Position numbers and translations under genes: made by a program. The notes below the pieces were generated by a model, which searched no databases, was not told the DNA's origin, and was given only the letters and a program-made list of their open reading frames with translations. Positions 1 through 12,861 of a stretch of 64,000 nucleotides of DNA are shown here, piece after piece. The stretch is from Dipteronia dyeriana. Lineage: Eukaryota; Streptophyta; Magnoliopsida; Sapindales; Sapindaceae. Where the stretch lies: contig CM065299.1 of assembly GCA_032871835.1 (NCBI GenBank), positions 44,466,706-44,530,705 on the forward strand, written 5' to 3'. Numbering within the stretch: the stretch's first letter is position 1; every line of letters starts with the position of its first letter.

Positions 1-2252
1 TACATTTTCCTCGTGACGATTGAATAAGCGCCGAATTGATTCCGCAAGATCTTCCAATCCAATCACGAACGTGAATCACCAAGGAATGTGGGCCCACTTT
101 CTTTAAATTGTATACCTAAGGATGGAGACAAACAAAATCTTTTCTTTGTTAGTTACAAATATCCTCCAAGAGAAAAATCCAAGAACGTCCGGTCACTTAT
201 GAATAATCAATCTACTTGATTGAAGCTCACGTGAACCCGATTTGATTTTGTACACAAAACCCTTTTAATGTAAAGGATACTAGTATACTATCAAAAACAA
301 AAAAAAATCTCTTTTTCTCTTTTCTCTTTGGCTGAATTCCACACCATATATGTTAGAGTTGATTGAATTTTGTCTAGAGTAAAATACAAAATTTTTCTCT
401 CTCAAAACTCTCTCTTGCCAAGCCAAATTCTCTCTTAGAAAACACTTAGGTTGGCCGAAATTTTTAATCTAAGAATCTTAGGGCTGGCTGAAAATCACAC
501 ACACATATATATAGGATCATAAATTCTTTTCCTAAGAAGGATTTACTTGGTTGGCAAGAATCCTTTCCTTAGGTGGATTTATTTGGTAGTTGAGAATCCT
601 TATTTAAAAGGAATTCTATCCCTTTGTATATATACTTGGGCCGGCCGAATTTCATAGGATATAGATTAGGATCACAAATCCTTTCCTAAGAAGGATATTA
701 CTTGGTAGTTAAGAATCATTTTTTTAGGTAGATTTACTTGGTGGTTAGGAATCATTTTCAAAAAAGAATTCTATCCTCAACCAAGACTCCTAATCCAACT
801 CTTTGATTAGATAAATAATTCATTTTACTTATCTACTTATCAAATATAATCTTTAATATTAATTATACAACCAACAATAGTATAATTTTAGGAGACCAAC
901 TCCTACTAGGAAAAAGATTTTGACTTTTAATTAAATAATTATTTAATCAACAAATTAATTAATTTTCATTTAATTAAATAATAATAAAATAAAAATAATA
1001 TAATTAAGCTATTCTTAGTTAGCCTTGCCGCTCAACACATGTATATGGGTCATATATTATTTTTCTTATTTTATTAAATCCTTTCGACCGTAAAAAAAAG
1101 TCCACATGTGAACTAGACCTATTCTTACAAAAAGAAACAAGTTCACATGCCTTAATACAATTCTAGATGGACCCCTAAATTGGTCCGGTAGAATATATCA
1201 AGTGATCCATGCAAGTTCGTGTGGATTGAAGATCTTGGCGGGCTATCTAAATTTAAGCTCCAATAGACACAACCCAATCACAATCAAAAAATGATTCACT
1301 TAGGTCCGATCTATTTAATTTTAGTTCATTCCACTAAAGAACTAAAATTGAACTCTTAAATAAAGATAGAATAAGTTGATTTTACTCATTCATACCCATG
1401 AAAACCTAATTGGAGAAAGTGTATCCTCATGAAGAATACCAGTAATCGCCAAGAGCTCATAGACCGTCTATAGCTCTCCAAATTACCATATTTACTCATA
1501 TTACCACATTTTGAACTTGGATATTTTGACTTGTCCAGAAGCCATGTTTCAATAGACACTATTGAAAACTTAACGTTATTATTTAAAATCAAATACCTCA
1601 TAACATCCATATTCTACTATAATTTAATAAATGGAGCCACGATGTCCATATCTATAAATGAAGTCCTCTATCGATTGACAAATGAATACCACCAAACTAT
1701 CGAGGGTAGACTATGTTATATAATCGTACTCATTGATAGCTCAAATGATAACACTTTCAACCATAAGTTCATCATTTATCTCAGGATTGAGATAGACTCT
1801 CCGATTGTCATCAAATGAAAAACTTTTATCTATTGACGGTTCTAGATATAGTATTTCATTATGATCCAATTCAATGCACCAAGTGCACTAGATTATTTTG
1901 CCCAAAGACACCACACTTTGATGATTTTAGACTCATCGTAACATATTTGATCCCACTCAAATGTTAGCAAAAGAATCTAGAACGTTAACAAGATAAAAGC
2001 GCCCAACCTTTATCTTAAAATGTGAATATTATTCAAGACTAACTAAAGAATTGTGTCTACCTCATACATATCTAGATGTATGAACAATTATTCTTTTCTC
2101 ATAGTCTTTTGACCTTATGATTATTTAGTTTTGACAATTATAATAATTAAACTATAAATACTATAAGATTTGTTAAACTAGAAATCACTTTACTAATATG
2201 AAAAGATTGCCAAATACATTATTATACTCTTGCTATCTAGCATAATCCTAAC
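1..2252 (-). mobile_element. Copia LTR, left end outside the window
   Basis: This LTR is on the minus strand and belongs to the same family as 7317-9818, 15124-17593 and 42330-44526; blocks can be matched along its whole length. About 130 bases of the outer end lie before the window. It ends at about 2252 with the family's terminal sequence AGCATAATCCTAAC and then passes directly into plus-strand integrase coding sequence. It is therefore a solo LTR, or the right LTR of a minus-strand element, inserted into an older Copia pol. The duplicated site cannot be tested because the left flank is missing. Short ORFs in it (1386-1610 minus, 1531-1818 plus) recur in the other LTR copies and are not treated as genes. 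Confidence 0.88.
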
Positions 2253-5200
2253 TGTGAGTACCTTGACCGAGAGTTTGAAGACTTCATGGTCGAGATTGGG
2301 ATAGTTTCCCAACTCACAGCTCCCGGTACACTTCAGCAAAATGGTGTAGCAGAAAAGAGAAATAGAACCCTAATGGAAATGGTGAGATATATGATTAGTT
2401 TCTCATCATTACCAAACTCTTTTTGGGGATATGCATTACAAACAGCGGTATACATTTTGAATGTGGTGTCATCCAAATCTGTTCCTAAGACTCCCTTAGA
2501 GTTGTGGAATGGTCGTAAAGCTAGTTTGCAACATTTTTTCATATGGGGGTGTCTAGTACACTTGCTAAAGAACAGAAGTCGGAATCCAGACTCTAAGTCT
2601 ATGGTCTGTATATTTATAGGATACTCCAAGAAGACTAAAGGTGGACACTTCTATAGTCCCAAAGATAACAAAGTATTTGTATCGACAAATGTAACATTTC
2701 TTGAGGACAGTTATGTTAGTGACTATAAACCTCGTTCTAAGATTGTATTAAATGAGTTGGAGCCTGGTAAGACTAGTGCTTCATCAACAAGAGTTATTGA
2801 TCCACAAACATCTGAGAGTCAGATGGTTCCTGATCAGGATACACTACCACCTAGACGTAGTGAAAAGGTTGTGAGACAACCTGAATGCTATTTAGGTATA
2901 GGTGAGGGATAAGGTGTTGTCTCTGCTGATAGTGTGGATGATCCATTGACATTTAAGAATGCAATGGAAGATCCTGATAAAGAGGAATAGCTTAAAGCCA
3001 TAAATCTCGAGATGGAGTCCATGTACTCTAACTCAGTCTAGGATCTTGTAGACTTACCGGACAGGGTAAAACCCATAAGGAGTAAGTGAATCTACTAGAG
3101 AAGGAGAGGAGTAGACGTGAAGGTAGAGACCTTCAAAGTAAGGCTAGTGGCCAAGGGTTATACCTAGAAAGAAAGGGTCGATTATGAAGAGACCTTCTCG
3201 CCAGTAGTCATGTTTAAATCTATTAGGATTCTCTTATCCATTACTGCCTATTTCGATTATGAAATTTGGGTAATGGATGTCAAGACTACATTCTTGAACG
3301 AAAATCTTGATAAGAGCATCTATATGATGCAACCACAGGGATTCGTGTCTCCAGATTAAGAGCAAAAGGTTTGCAAGCTACAAAGGTCCATCTATGGACT
3401 TAAGAAAGCATCTAGATCTTGGAAAATTAGGTTTGATGATGTGATCAAAACCTATGGCTTCGAGCAGAACATCGATGAGCCTTGTGTCTACAAGCGCATC
3501 ATTGATAAGAAAACGGTTTTCTTGGTTCTATACGTAGATGATATCCCACTCATTGGGAATGATGTGGGAGTGTTGTCTGATGTAAAGGGCTAGCTGGCTA
3601 GCCAATTCCAAAAGAAAGATTTGGGAGAGGTGAGTTATGTTCTAGGGATCCAACTTATTAGGGATCATAAGAACAAACTCATAGCACTATCTCAGGCATC
3701 ATATATCGACAAGATTATTGTGCAATTTTCGATGCAGAACTCTAAGTCTATGGTCTGTATATTTATAGGATACTCCAAGAAGACTAAAGGTGGACACTTC
3801 TATAGTCCCAAAGATAACAAAGTATTTGTATCGACAAATGTAACATTTCTTGAGGACAGTTATGTTAGTGACTATAAACCTCGTTCTAAGATTGTATTAA
3901 ATGAGTTGGAGCCTGGTAAGACTAGTGCTTCATCAACAAGAGTTATTGATCCACAAACATCTGAGAGTCAGATGGTTCCTGATCAGGATACACTACCACC
4001 TAGACGTAGTGAAAAGGTTGTGAGACAACCTGAATGCTATTTAGGTATAGGTGAGGGATAAGGTGTTGTCTCTGCTGATAGTGTGGATGATCCATTGACA
4101 TTTAAGAATGCAATGGAAGATCCTGATAAAGAGGAATAGCTTAAAGCCATAAATCTCGAGATGGAGTCCATGTACTCTAACTCAGTCTAGGATCTTGTAG
4201 ACTTACCGGACAGGGTAAAACCCATAAGGAGTAAGTGAATCTACTAGAGAAGGAGAGGAGTAGACGTGAAGGTAGAGACCTTCAAAGTAAGGCTAGTGGC
4301 CAAGGGTTATACCTAGAAAGAAAGGGTCGATTATGAAGAGACCTTCTCGCCAGTAGTCATGTTTAAATCTATTAGGATTCTCTTATCCATTACTGCCTAT
4401 TTCGATTATGAAATTTGGGTAATGGATGTCAAGACTACATTCTTGAACGAAAATCTTGATAAGAGCATCTATATGATGCAACCACAGGGATTCGTGTCTC
4501 CAGATTAAGAGCAAAAGGTTTGCAAGCTACAAAGGTCCATCTATGGACTTAAGAAAGCATCTAGATCTTGGAAAATTAGGTTTGATGATGTGATCAAAAC
4601 CTATGGCTTCGAGCAGAACATCGATGAGCCTTGTGTCTACAAGCGCATCATTGATAAGAAAACGGTTTTCTTGGTTCTATACGTAGATGATATCCCACTC
4701 ATTGGGAATGATGTGGGAGTGTTGTCTGATGTAAAGGGCTAGCTGGCTAGCCAATTCCAAAAGAAAGATTTGGGAGAGGTGAGTTATGTTCTAGGGATCC
4801 AACTTATTAGGGATCATAAGAACAAACTCATAGCACTATCTCAGGCATCATATATCGACAAGATTATTGTGCAATTTTCGATGCAGAACTCTAAGAAAGG
4901 TAATTTACCTTCCAGGCATGGAGTTCACTTGTCTAAGAAACAGTGTTCTAAGACACCTCAAGAAGTTGAGGATATGAGACGTGTACCCTATGCATCGGCA
5001 GTAGGTAGTCTCATGTATGCTATGTTATACACGAGACCAGACATCTGCTATACAGTGAGAGTAGTCAGCAGATACTAGTCTAACCCAGGATTGGATCATT
5101 GGGTTGCTGTTAAGACAATTCTAAAGTATCTTCAGAAAATGAGAGACTATATACTAGTGTATTCCGGGCAGGATTTGATCCCGTTAGGATACACGGATTC

Positions 5201-5425
5201 TGATTTTCAACCAAATAGAGATTCTAGGAAATCCCCGTCTGGATCAGTATTCACCCTGGGTGGTGGAGCCATTGTGTGGAGAAGTATCAAGCAATCTTGC
5301 ATTGTTGGCTCCACCATGGAAGTCGAATATGTAGCCACTTGTGAAGCTACTAAAGAGGCTGTTTGGCTCCGTAAGTTCTTGAGTGGTCTGAAAGTTATTC
5401 CAGATCTGGATAGGCCAATCACACT
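2253..5425 (+). pseudogene. Copia-0 pol remnant: integrase end, reverse transcriptase, RNase H
   Basis: Broken Ty1/Copia polyprotein. It enters inside the integrase (GEYLDREF, then the [15 protein letters not shown] block at about 2310-2365). The integrase C-terminal [14 protein letters not shown] segment follows, then the RT with LYVDD at about 3528-3542 and again at 4677-4691, and finally RNase H with an EVEYVA-type motif near 5320-5340. Many in-frame stops (for example in GAGGAATAGC near 2990 and AGATTAAGAG near 3355) rule out function. The 3' end stops abruptly at about 5425, at the position where Copia-2 continues with ITIYCDNSGPV, so about 80 residues and the polypurine tract are lost. 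A 1149-bp internal duplication is described separately. Confidence 0.9.
2592..4889 (+). repeat. 1149-bp direct tandem duplication inside Copia-0 pol
   Basis: Unit 1 is 2592-3740 and unit 2 is 3741-4889. By reading they appear identical, including shared stop codons and a TAG at the same place near 2988 and 4137. The junctions share the 8-base microhomology ACTCTAAG at 2590-2597, 3739-3746 and 4888-4895. The duplicated unit runs from the integrase C-terminus to mid RT, so the second copy restarts the integrase tail in the middle of RT. Confidence 0.93.
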
Positions 5426-6625
5426 TTAAAATATTAATATTATAATTTGCACTTTTTAATTAAATGGGTTGTTAAATTATATTAATGTATTAATTTAAGA
5501 CATATGTACTTGTCTCTTTTTTAGTAAGAATGAGTCTAGTTCACTTGTAGGCTTTTTATTAAAGTCTAATGGATTTAATAAAATGGAAAATATAATATAT
5601 TACCCATTTAATAAACTTGGACGGCAAGGGCTAATATAATAGCCTAATATATTGTTTTTATTTTATTACTTAATTAAATAGATATTAGTTAATTATTAAT
5701 TAATTAATTATTTAATTAAAAGTCAAAAAAATAGGAGAAGGTCTCCTAGTACCATACTATTGTTGGTATGATAAGTATCAAAGACTTTATTTGATAATTA
5801 GATAAATAAAATGAATTTATTTATTTAGTCAAATTAGGAAGTTTTTGATATCTATCAAAACTCTAATCTTGGTAAAATTAGGAAGTTTTGAGAAAGTCAC
5901 AATTAATTTATATTCAATAACTTATTATTGGATAATACACTAATGAGTTGGAATAAGGTAGAATTTTGAAAGTTGATCAGAGTTGTAGTGGAAAACAATC
6001 CTCTCTGTGAGAGGATTGTTGGCCACGACACAAATCCTCACTGTGTGAGGATTAAGCCACCTATATATATACCTATTGAGAATTCGGCCAAGCCCAAAGT
6101 TTTTGGTGTGAGAATTTTTTTTTTATTTTGCTTTCCTCGATTAAAAAAAATTCATCCAATTCATTATGTGAGAATTCAGTCAAACATAGAGAAAATAGGG
6201 AACATTTTTTATTTGGATGGTGCATTAGTATCCTTTACATCAAAAGGTTTTGTATACAACATCGAATCGGGTTCACACGAGTTTCAATCAATAGATTGAG
6301 AATTCACACGTAACCAAACGTTCTTTGTTTTTCTTTAGGAGGATTATTGTGACTAACAAAATATTTTTTTTTTGTTATTTTTTAATCCTTGGGTATACAA
6401 TTCAAAAAAAAGGAGCCCACACTCCTAGGCGATTCACATTTGTGATTGGATTGGAAGATCTTGCGAATTCAATTCAGCACAACGTTAATTATCACATGAA
6501 AATGATACGATACCTTTTATTTATATGTTAATTAATCAATGGTTAAGGTTCATTCTTTTAAAGAATTATTTTTTTTAAAATATACCTATCGATATTTTCG
6601 CTTCCGCCAAGTGTTTTCTCTTGCA
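5426..6625 (+). mobile_element. Truncated plus-strand Copia LTR (5' LTR of Copia-1)
   Basis: Read on the minus strand, this segment matches the other Copia LTRs of the window. Examples are the TACCATACTATTGTTGGTA block near 5750-5770, the AAGTCAAAA/TTAATTAATTA block, and the repeated site near 6440-6460 that matches about 45-65 in reverse. It ends in CTCTTGCA at 6625, two bases before the primer-binding site. The upstream half, about 1.2 kb including the TG start, is absent and the remainder abuts Copia-0 pol. Small ORFs here (5973-6531) are LTR sequence, not genes. Confidence 0.8.
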
Positions 6626-6627
6626 AT

Positions 6628-6639
6628 TGGTATCAGAGC
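6628..6639 (+). other. Primer-binding site of Copia-1
   Basis: TGGTATCAGAGC, complementary to the 3' end of plant initiator tRNA-Met, is the usual Copia PBS. It lies two bases after the LTR end and shows that the element reads on the plus strand. Confidence 0.93.
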
Positions 6640-7316
6640 TAGATTGTACCATTGATTAATTAATGTATATATACATGAATCTATTTCTTTTTATTGTAAA
6701 TTTGCACTTTTAAGAAAGAGATGGCACTCTAGGTATTTGCATATATAATTACAATGGAATGTATGGATATATATATATATACATATACATATATATATAT
6801 ATATATATATGTTTTTATATTGTGGTTTGTTATTGCTCGATTTTGGTCCTAGAATTTCAATGTACTTTTTTTTTGTCTTGGGATTGTAACAAAAAGGGTG
6901 GTCTATCATCGCCATAATTTCCTTTTGGTAATTGCTAAGTTTTTTATTTATTTTACTGTTGTAATAAAAGAAAAATTATGTTGTAATATATTCAAGTTTT
7001 GAAGAATCGAAGAGTTGAAGAATTAGAAGCAGAGAAAGTAGCAACTGAGAAACCCGAGGCAGCTCGGGTGTACTAAGCCAACAATCACGTGTCTGTGACT
7101 AAGCGCAGAGCTGCACTTGTTATGGTGGGTGCCCTTACAAGGGTTGGGCCCATGGCTGCTTAAAGACATGTTTGTCAAGTTAGGAATAGGGATTTTATAT
7201 TTCAAAACAAATGTAATTTACTTGCTTTTCTAGGATGGACCAAAATTGTATCTATTTACTTTTCCGTTAATATTGCAATGTTTGTCATTGTTTGATAACA
7301 TGACATATAGAATAGG
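6640..7316 (+). other. Copia-1 untranslated leader, left part
   Basis: No gene is visible. It contains an (AT)n/(ACAT)n microsatellite at about 6763-6811. It resembles the Copia-2 leader read in reverse: the GTTTGATAACATGACATATAGAATAGG end at 7290-7316 matches 14360-14385 in reverse, so the two leaders are related. The leader resumes at 17594 beyond the Copia-2 insertion. Confidence 0.8.
7312..7316. repeat. Target-site duplication of Copia-2 (left copy)
   Basis: ATAGG directly before the LTR start. The right copy is at 17594-17598, directly after the LTR end. Confidence 0.93.
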
Positions 7317-7932
7317 TGTAGGGAAAAACAAGTTCAATACGCAACGGAAGTGTGATAAAAACAAAATTACGATTTACATATAAAAAAAACCTTTTATGCA
7401 ACGAGAACCTTAACCCTAAATTAATTAATGTATATAAAAGTATCGTACCTTTTTCGCGTGACGATTGAACAAGCGCCGAATTGATTCCGCAAGATCTTCC
7501 AATCCAATCACGAACGTGAATCACCTAGGAGGGTGGGCTCCCTTTCTTTAATTTATATTCCTGAGGATGGAGACAAAGCAAAAATCTTTTCTTTGATAGT
7601 TACAAATATCCTCCAAGAGAAAAATCTAAGAATGTCCGATCACTTGTAAATTATCAATCAATTTAATTGAAACTCGCGTGAACCTTGATTCGATGTTGTA
7701 CACAAAACCCTTTTGATGTAAAGGATATTAGTATACTATCGAATACAAAAACGTTCCCCTTTTTTCTCTACTTGACCAAATTCACACACTATTGCTTAGA
7801 GATGATTGAATTTTGTCAAGAGTAAAATCAGATTTTTCTCCCTCAAAATTCCTATGGTGGCTGAATTCTTCACTAAGAAATATAGAGCTTGGCCGAATTC
7901 ACCTCCACAAATCTCTTAGTTATGACCGAAAT

Positions 7933-8027
<95 letters not shown>

Positions 8028-9818
8028 ATCATAAATCCTTTCCTAAGAAGGATTCACTTGGTTGGCAAGAATCATTTTCTTAGGTGGATTTATTTGGTAG
8101 TTAGAATCCTTATCTAAAAGAAATCTATCCTATCCCATATTGCATATGTGATAACTGAATTTCATATCTTTGTTATAGATTAGGAGATTTCAATCTTTCC
8201 TAAGAAGGATTACTTGATGGACAAGAATCCTATTCTTAGGTAGATTAACTTGGTGATTATGAATCATTTTCAAATAACAATTCTACCCTTAAGTAGTTTT
8301 ACATGGTGACCAAGAATCCTTTTCCAAAAAGAATTCTTTTCTACACCAAGACTCCTAATCCAACTCAATAATGTGTTTGTAACCATATTAAAAACTTCCT
8401 AATTTGATTAGATAAATAATTCCTTTTATTTATCTAATTATCAAATATAGTCATTAACAATAACTATACTACCAACAATAGTATAGTTTTAGGAGACCAT
8501 CTCCTATTAGGAAAAATATTTTGACTTTTAATTAAATAATTAATTAATCAACAAATTAATTAATTTCTATTTAATTAAATAATAAAATAAAAATAATATA
8601 TATAAGCTATTCACCATAGCCTTTGCCGCCCATACCTAAAATAAAAGGTCATATATTATTTTTCTAATTTTATTAAATCCATTGGACCTTAATAAAAAGT
8701 CCACATGTAAACTAGACATATTCTTACAAAAAGAAACAAGTTCACATGCCTTAATACAATTCTAGATAGACCCCTAAATTGGTCCGATAGAATATATCAA
8801 GTGATCCATGCAAGTTCGTGTGGATTGGGGATCTTGGCAGGCTATTTAAATTTAAGCTCCAATAGACACAACCCAATCACAATTAACAAATGATTCACTT
8901 AGGTCCGATCTATTTAATTTTAGTTCATTCCACTAAAGAACTAAAATTGAACTCTTAAATAAAGATAGAATAAGTTTATGTGACTCATTCTTACCCTAGA
9001 CAACCTTATTGGAGAAAGTGTATCCTCGTGAAGAATACCAGTAATCGCCAAGAGCTCATAGACCACATATAGCTCTCCAAGTTACCATATTTACTCATAT
9101 GACCACATTTTGAACTTGGATATTTTGACTTGTTTAGAAGCCATGTTTCAATAGACACTATTGAAAACTTAACGTTAAGATTTAATATCCAATACCTTAA
9201 AACATCCATATGATGGTATTCTACTCTCATTCAATAAATGAAGCCACGAAACACCACCAAACTATCGAGGATAGACTTTGCTATATAATTGTACTCATTG
9301 ATAGCTCAAATGATAACACTTGCAACCATAAGTCCATCATTTATCTCAGGATTGAGATAGACTCTCCGATTGTCTTCAAATGAAAACTTTTATCTATTGA
9401 CGGTTCTAGATAAAGTATTTCATTTTGGTCCTAAACAATGCACCCAGTGCACTAGATTCTTTTGCCCAAAGACACCACACTTTGATGATTTTAGACTCAT
9501 CATAACACTATTGATCCCACTCAAATGCTAGCAAAATAATCTACAACTTTAATAAGATAAAGGTGCCCAACCTTCTATCTTAAGTTGTGAATATTATTCA
9601 AGACTAACTAAAGAATTGTGTCTACCCCATAAATATCTATAAGTATGAACAATTCTTCTTTTCTCATAGTCTTTTGACCTTATGATTATTTACTTTTGAC
9701 AATTATACTAATTAAACTATAAGTGCTTAAAGATTTGTTAAACTAGAAATAACTTTATTCATATGAAAAGAGTGTAAATTACAATATTACACTCTTGCTA
9801 TCGAGCATAATCCTAACA
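7317..9818 (-). repeat. 3' LTR of Copia-2
   Basis: 2502 bp, TG...CA on both strands. It differs from the 5' LTR by a long (AC)n(AT)n tract at 7941-8025, where the partner has only TTACACATATATATAGG (about 15745). It also lacks about 54 bp near 9240, which are present at about 16975-17030. Confidence 0.95.
7941..8025. repeat. Compound (AC)n(AT)n microsatellite
   Basis: About 20 AC units followed by about 21 AT units inside the LTR. The tract is much shorter in the sister LTR, so it expanded after insertion. Confidence 0.97.
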
Positions 9819-9831
9819 ATCTCCCACTTGC
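9819..9831 (-). other. Polypurine tract of Copia-2
   Basis: On the minus strand GCAAGTGGGAGATT leads straight into the 3' LTR start TGTTAGGA. This is the typical Copia plus-strand primer next to the LTR. Confidence 0.85.
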
Positions 9832-9832
9832 T

Positions 9833-11146
9833 CTATGGCAAATGTGTCATATCTCTCATCCCCATGTTCTCTAGATGCCCATCAAAACTCTTTTGAGGAA
9901 GATCATTTGTAAAGGGATCCAAAAGATTTTCTACTGACGCGATCTTGGTAATCGTCACGTCACCCCTATGCACAGTTTCCCTTAAAAGATGATACTTTCT
10001 TTCAACGTGTTTCCCTCTCTTATGACTTCTTGGCTCTCTCGAATTAGCCACTGGTCCACTATTGTCACAATAGATAGTGATCTGCTTATTCGCTTCAGGA
10101 ACCACTTCCAAGTCAATCAAGAATTGGCGAGGCCAGACAGCCTCTTTAGCAGCCTCGTTTGCTGCAACATACTCGGCTTCCATGGTGGAATCATCAATAC
10201 AAGATTGCTTGATACTCCTCCATATGACTGCCCCTCCTCCAATGGTAAACACAGATCTAGATATCGATCTCATGGAGTCAGAATCTGATTGAAAATCAGA
10301 ATCTGTATTCCAAACAGGAATTATATCCCCTCTAGAGTATACAAGCATATAATCTCTCGTTCTCCTAAGATACTTGAAAATATGCTTGACTGTCGTCCAG
10401 TGATCAGGACCAGGCTTTGATTGAAACCTGCTAACTATGCCTACAGTAAAACAAATATATGGTTTAGTGCAGAGCATTGCATACATGAGACTTCCAACTG
10501 TAGATGCATACGGATCCCTACTCATGAATTGCTCTTCATGCTCATTCTTAGAAACTTGTTCCTTAGAAAGTTTGATTCCATGCCTGAAAGGTAACATACT
10601 TTTCTTGGAATCTTGCATGGAAAACCTAGACAATATTTTATCTATGTATGAAGCTTGGGATAATGCAATCGTTCTATTCTTTCTATCTCTTATAACTTGG
10701 ATACCAAGAATATAACTCGCTTCTCCCAAGTCCTTCATATCAAATTGTTTTGCTAACCATTCTTTTATTGATATCAATACACCTACATCATTTTCGATGA
10801 GTAGTATATCATCAACGTAAAGAACTAGGAAAACCAACTTGTCACCTTTAATCCTTTTGTATACACAAGGTTCATCAAGGTTTTGAATAAATCCAAAACC
10901 TTTAACGGTTTGATGGAACCTTATGTTCCATGATCTGGATGTTTGCTTCAATCCATATACGGATCTTTGCAACTTGTATACCCTTTCCTCTTGGCCCTGT
11001 TCAATGAATCCTTCTAGTTGCATCATATAGATGCTCTCGTCAAGACTTCCATTAAGGAAAGTTGTCTTGACATCCATTTTCCAAATCTCTAGGTCTAGAG
11101 ATGCCGCAATAGATAAGAGTATCCTAATGGATTTAAGTATGGCCAT
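9833..11146 (-). pseudogene. Copia-2 pol, reverse transcriptase and RNase H part
   Basis: This 437-codon open stretch is the C-terminal half of the Copia polyprotein. RT runs from KMDVKTTFLNG to about residue 200, with the catalytic LYVDDILL box at about residue 112 intact. RNase H follows (TDSDFQ, SVFTIGGGAVIWRS, STMEAEYVA, then YCDNSGPVA) and is full length, ending MRDMTHLP next to the PPT. The reading frame is broken upstream: 11147-11913 contains the RT start and the integrase tail in other frames, with stops. This is the best preserved coding block of the element. The first M is internal, not a real start. Confidence 0.93.
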
Positions 11147-11913
11147 AGGAGAGCACGTTTATTCATAATCGATACCTTCCTTCTGTGTATAACCTTTAGC
11201 AACCAATATAGCCTTAAAAGTTTCCACCTTTCCATCCATTCCTCTTTTCCTCTTGTATACTCACTTGCACCAGATGGGTTTTATCCCTTTAGGCAAGTCT
11301 ACAAGAGACAACACTTTATTTTTGAACGTAGATTCAATTTCGGATTGCATTGCCTTTTGTCAATGGCGACAAACAACATCTTCCATTGCTTCCTTGTACG
11401 TATAGAGATCATCGTCTTCCGGAAGATTCTCTATAGATTCTCCTAGACCGATGTATCTCTCGGGTTGTCTAACAACCCTCCCACTACGATGAGGTATGGT
11501 AGAATGTTGATCTTGTGTTGGTACGGAACTTACAATTGGGGGTTTGGTTACGAAACCTCTTGTGGAATTGTATCTCGTAAAAACTCATTTAGGACAATTC
11601 TACTTTCAGGCACAAAATTATTAATATAGTCCTCTTCTAGAAATTTGGCATTTGTCGAAACAAATACTTTAAGGTCTGAAGGACTATAAAAATAATATCA
11701 TTTTGTTCCTTTTGGATACCCTACAAATATGCATGTTTCTGAACAGGACTCCATCTTTTCTGTCTTTCCTTTTAACACGTGTGCAGGACATCCAAATATC
11801 ATTAAGTGTTGTAAACTAGGCTTTCGCCCAGTCCACAACTCATGCGATATTTTAGGAACCTACTTAGATGGTACATCGTTTAGAATATACATGGCAGTTT
11901 GTAAAGCATATCC
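11147..11913 (-). pseudogene. Copia-2 pol, broken linker between integrase and RT
   Basis: Integrase C-terminal sequence (GYALQTAMYILN type, read from 11900 downwards), a variable linker and the start of RT (the GCKWVYK-like segment near 11250-11290) are recognisable by comparison with Copia-1 at 19090-19805. They are spread over several frames. A TAG replaces the W codon of FWGYALQ at about 11914. Confidence 0.75.
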
Positions 11914-12861
11914 CTAAAAAGAACTAGGGAGCGTTGAATAACTTAACATAGACCTAACCATATCCAAAAAAGTTATATTTCTCCTTTCTGCCACTTCATT
12001 TTGTTGAGGTGTGCCTGGTGCAGAAAACTGAGAAATTATTCCATTATCAATAAGATATTGCTGAAACTCACCAGATAGATATTCTCCACCACGATTAGAC
12101 CTCAAGATTTTTATGCGTTTCTCAAGCTGATTTTCTACTTCAGCTTTAAATGCTTTGAACATATCAAAAGCATCCGACTTATGTCTCATGAGATACACAT
12201 AGCCAAATCTTGAGTGATCATCCATGAAAGTGATGAAGTACTCATATCCACCTCTATCTTGAATGCTCATAGGTCTACACACATCAGTGTGTATCAATCC
12301 TAAACATTCAATGGCTCTTGTGCTTTTGGTCGTAAATGACCTTTTAGTTATTTTATCTTCCAAACAAGATTCACAAGTTGGTAGATCATCAACCTTTAAG
12401 TCACTTAGAGGTCCGTCACATACCAATCTTTTAATCCTATTAAGGTTGATATGACCTAAGCGCAAATGCCAGAGGTATGTTTCATCTTTTGATAATTTTA
12501 CTCTTTTATGATTAGGTTCCGTTGATTCCATGTCTAACAAGTGAGAGATGTTTTCATGCAAATAGAATAAACAGTTTTCCAATGTACCTTTGCAAATAAA
12601 TTTGTCATTCTTACTAATAATAAAAGCTTTATTAAAAGTAACCGAATAACCAAATTTATTTAAACAAGAAATTGAAATTAAATTTCTCTTGAATTGAGGT
12701 ACATAGTAAACGTTTATTAAATCTAAATGCCTATAAGAATCTAAACTAATTCTAATATCTCTCACTGAACTAGCAGACACCAACACTCCATTGCCTAAAC
12801 GCAAGTTGAATTCGTTCTCATTAAGCCTTCTCCTTCCGTGAACCCCTATAAAGAAAAACAA
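11914..12861 (-). pseudogene. Copia-2 pol, GAG-pre-integrase and integrase core
   Basis: A 315-codon block. It begins in the protease-integrase spacer (VHGRRRLNENEFNLRLGNG), followed by the pre-integrase zinc-binding region (HLRLGHINLNRI...CESCLEDK, a HHCC-type layout) and the integrase core (HTDVCRPM, FMDDHSRFGYVYLM, RSNRGGEYLSGEFQQYL, PQQNEVAERRN). The catalytic positions read D, N, E: the usual 'SDRGGE' or 'SDNGGE' is RSNRGGE, so one catalytic aspartate appears lost. The frame is shifted relative to gag at about 12850 and ends at a TAG at 11914. Confidence 0.9.

Noticed and set aside
1386..1610. ORF of 74 codons on the minus strand, repeated at 9006-9230 and 43714-43899
   Set aside because: It lies in homologous LTR positions, has no domain, and is explained by LTR sequence sharing.
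7941..8025. Short regular repeats as a CRISPR array
   Set aside because: It is a dinucleotide microsatellite. No spaced direct repeats of CRISPR type occur anywhere, and the window is a plant nuclear genome.
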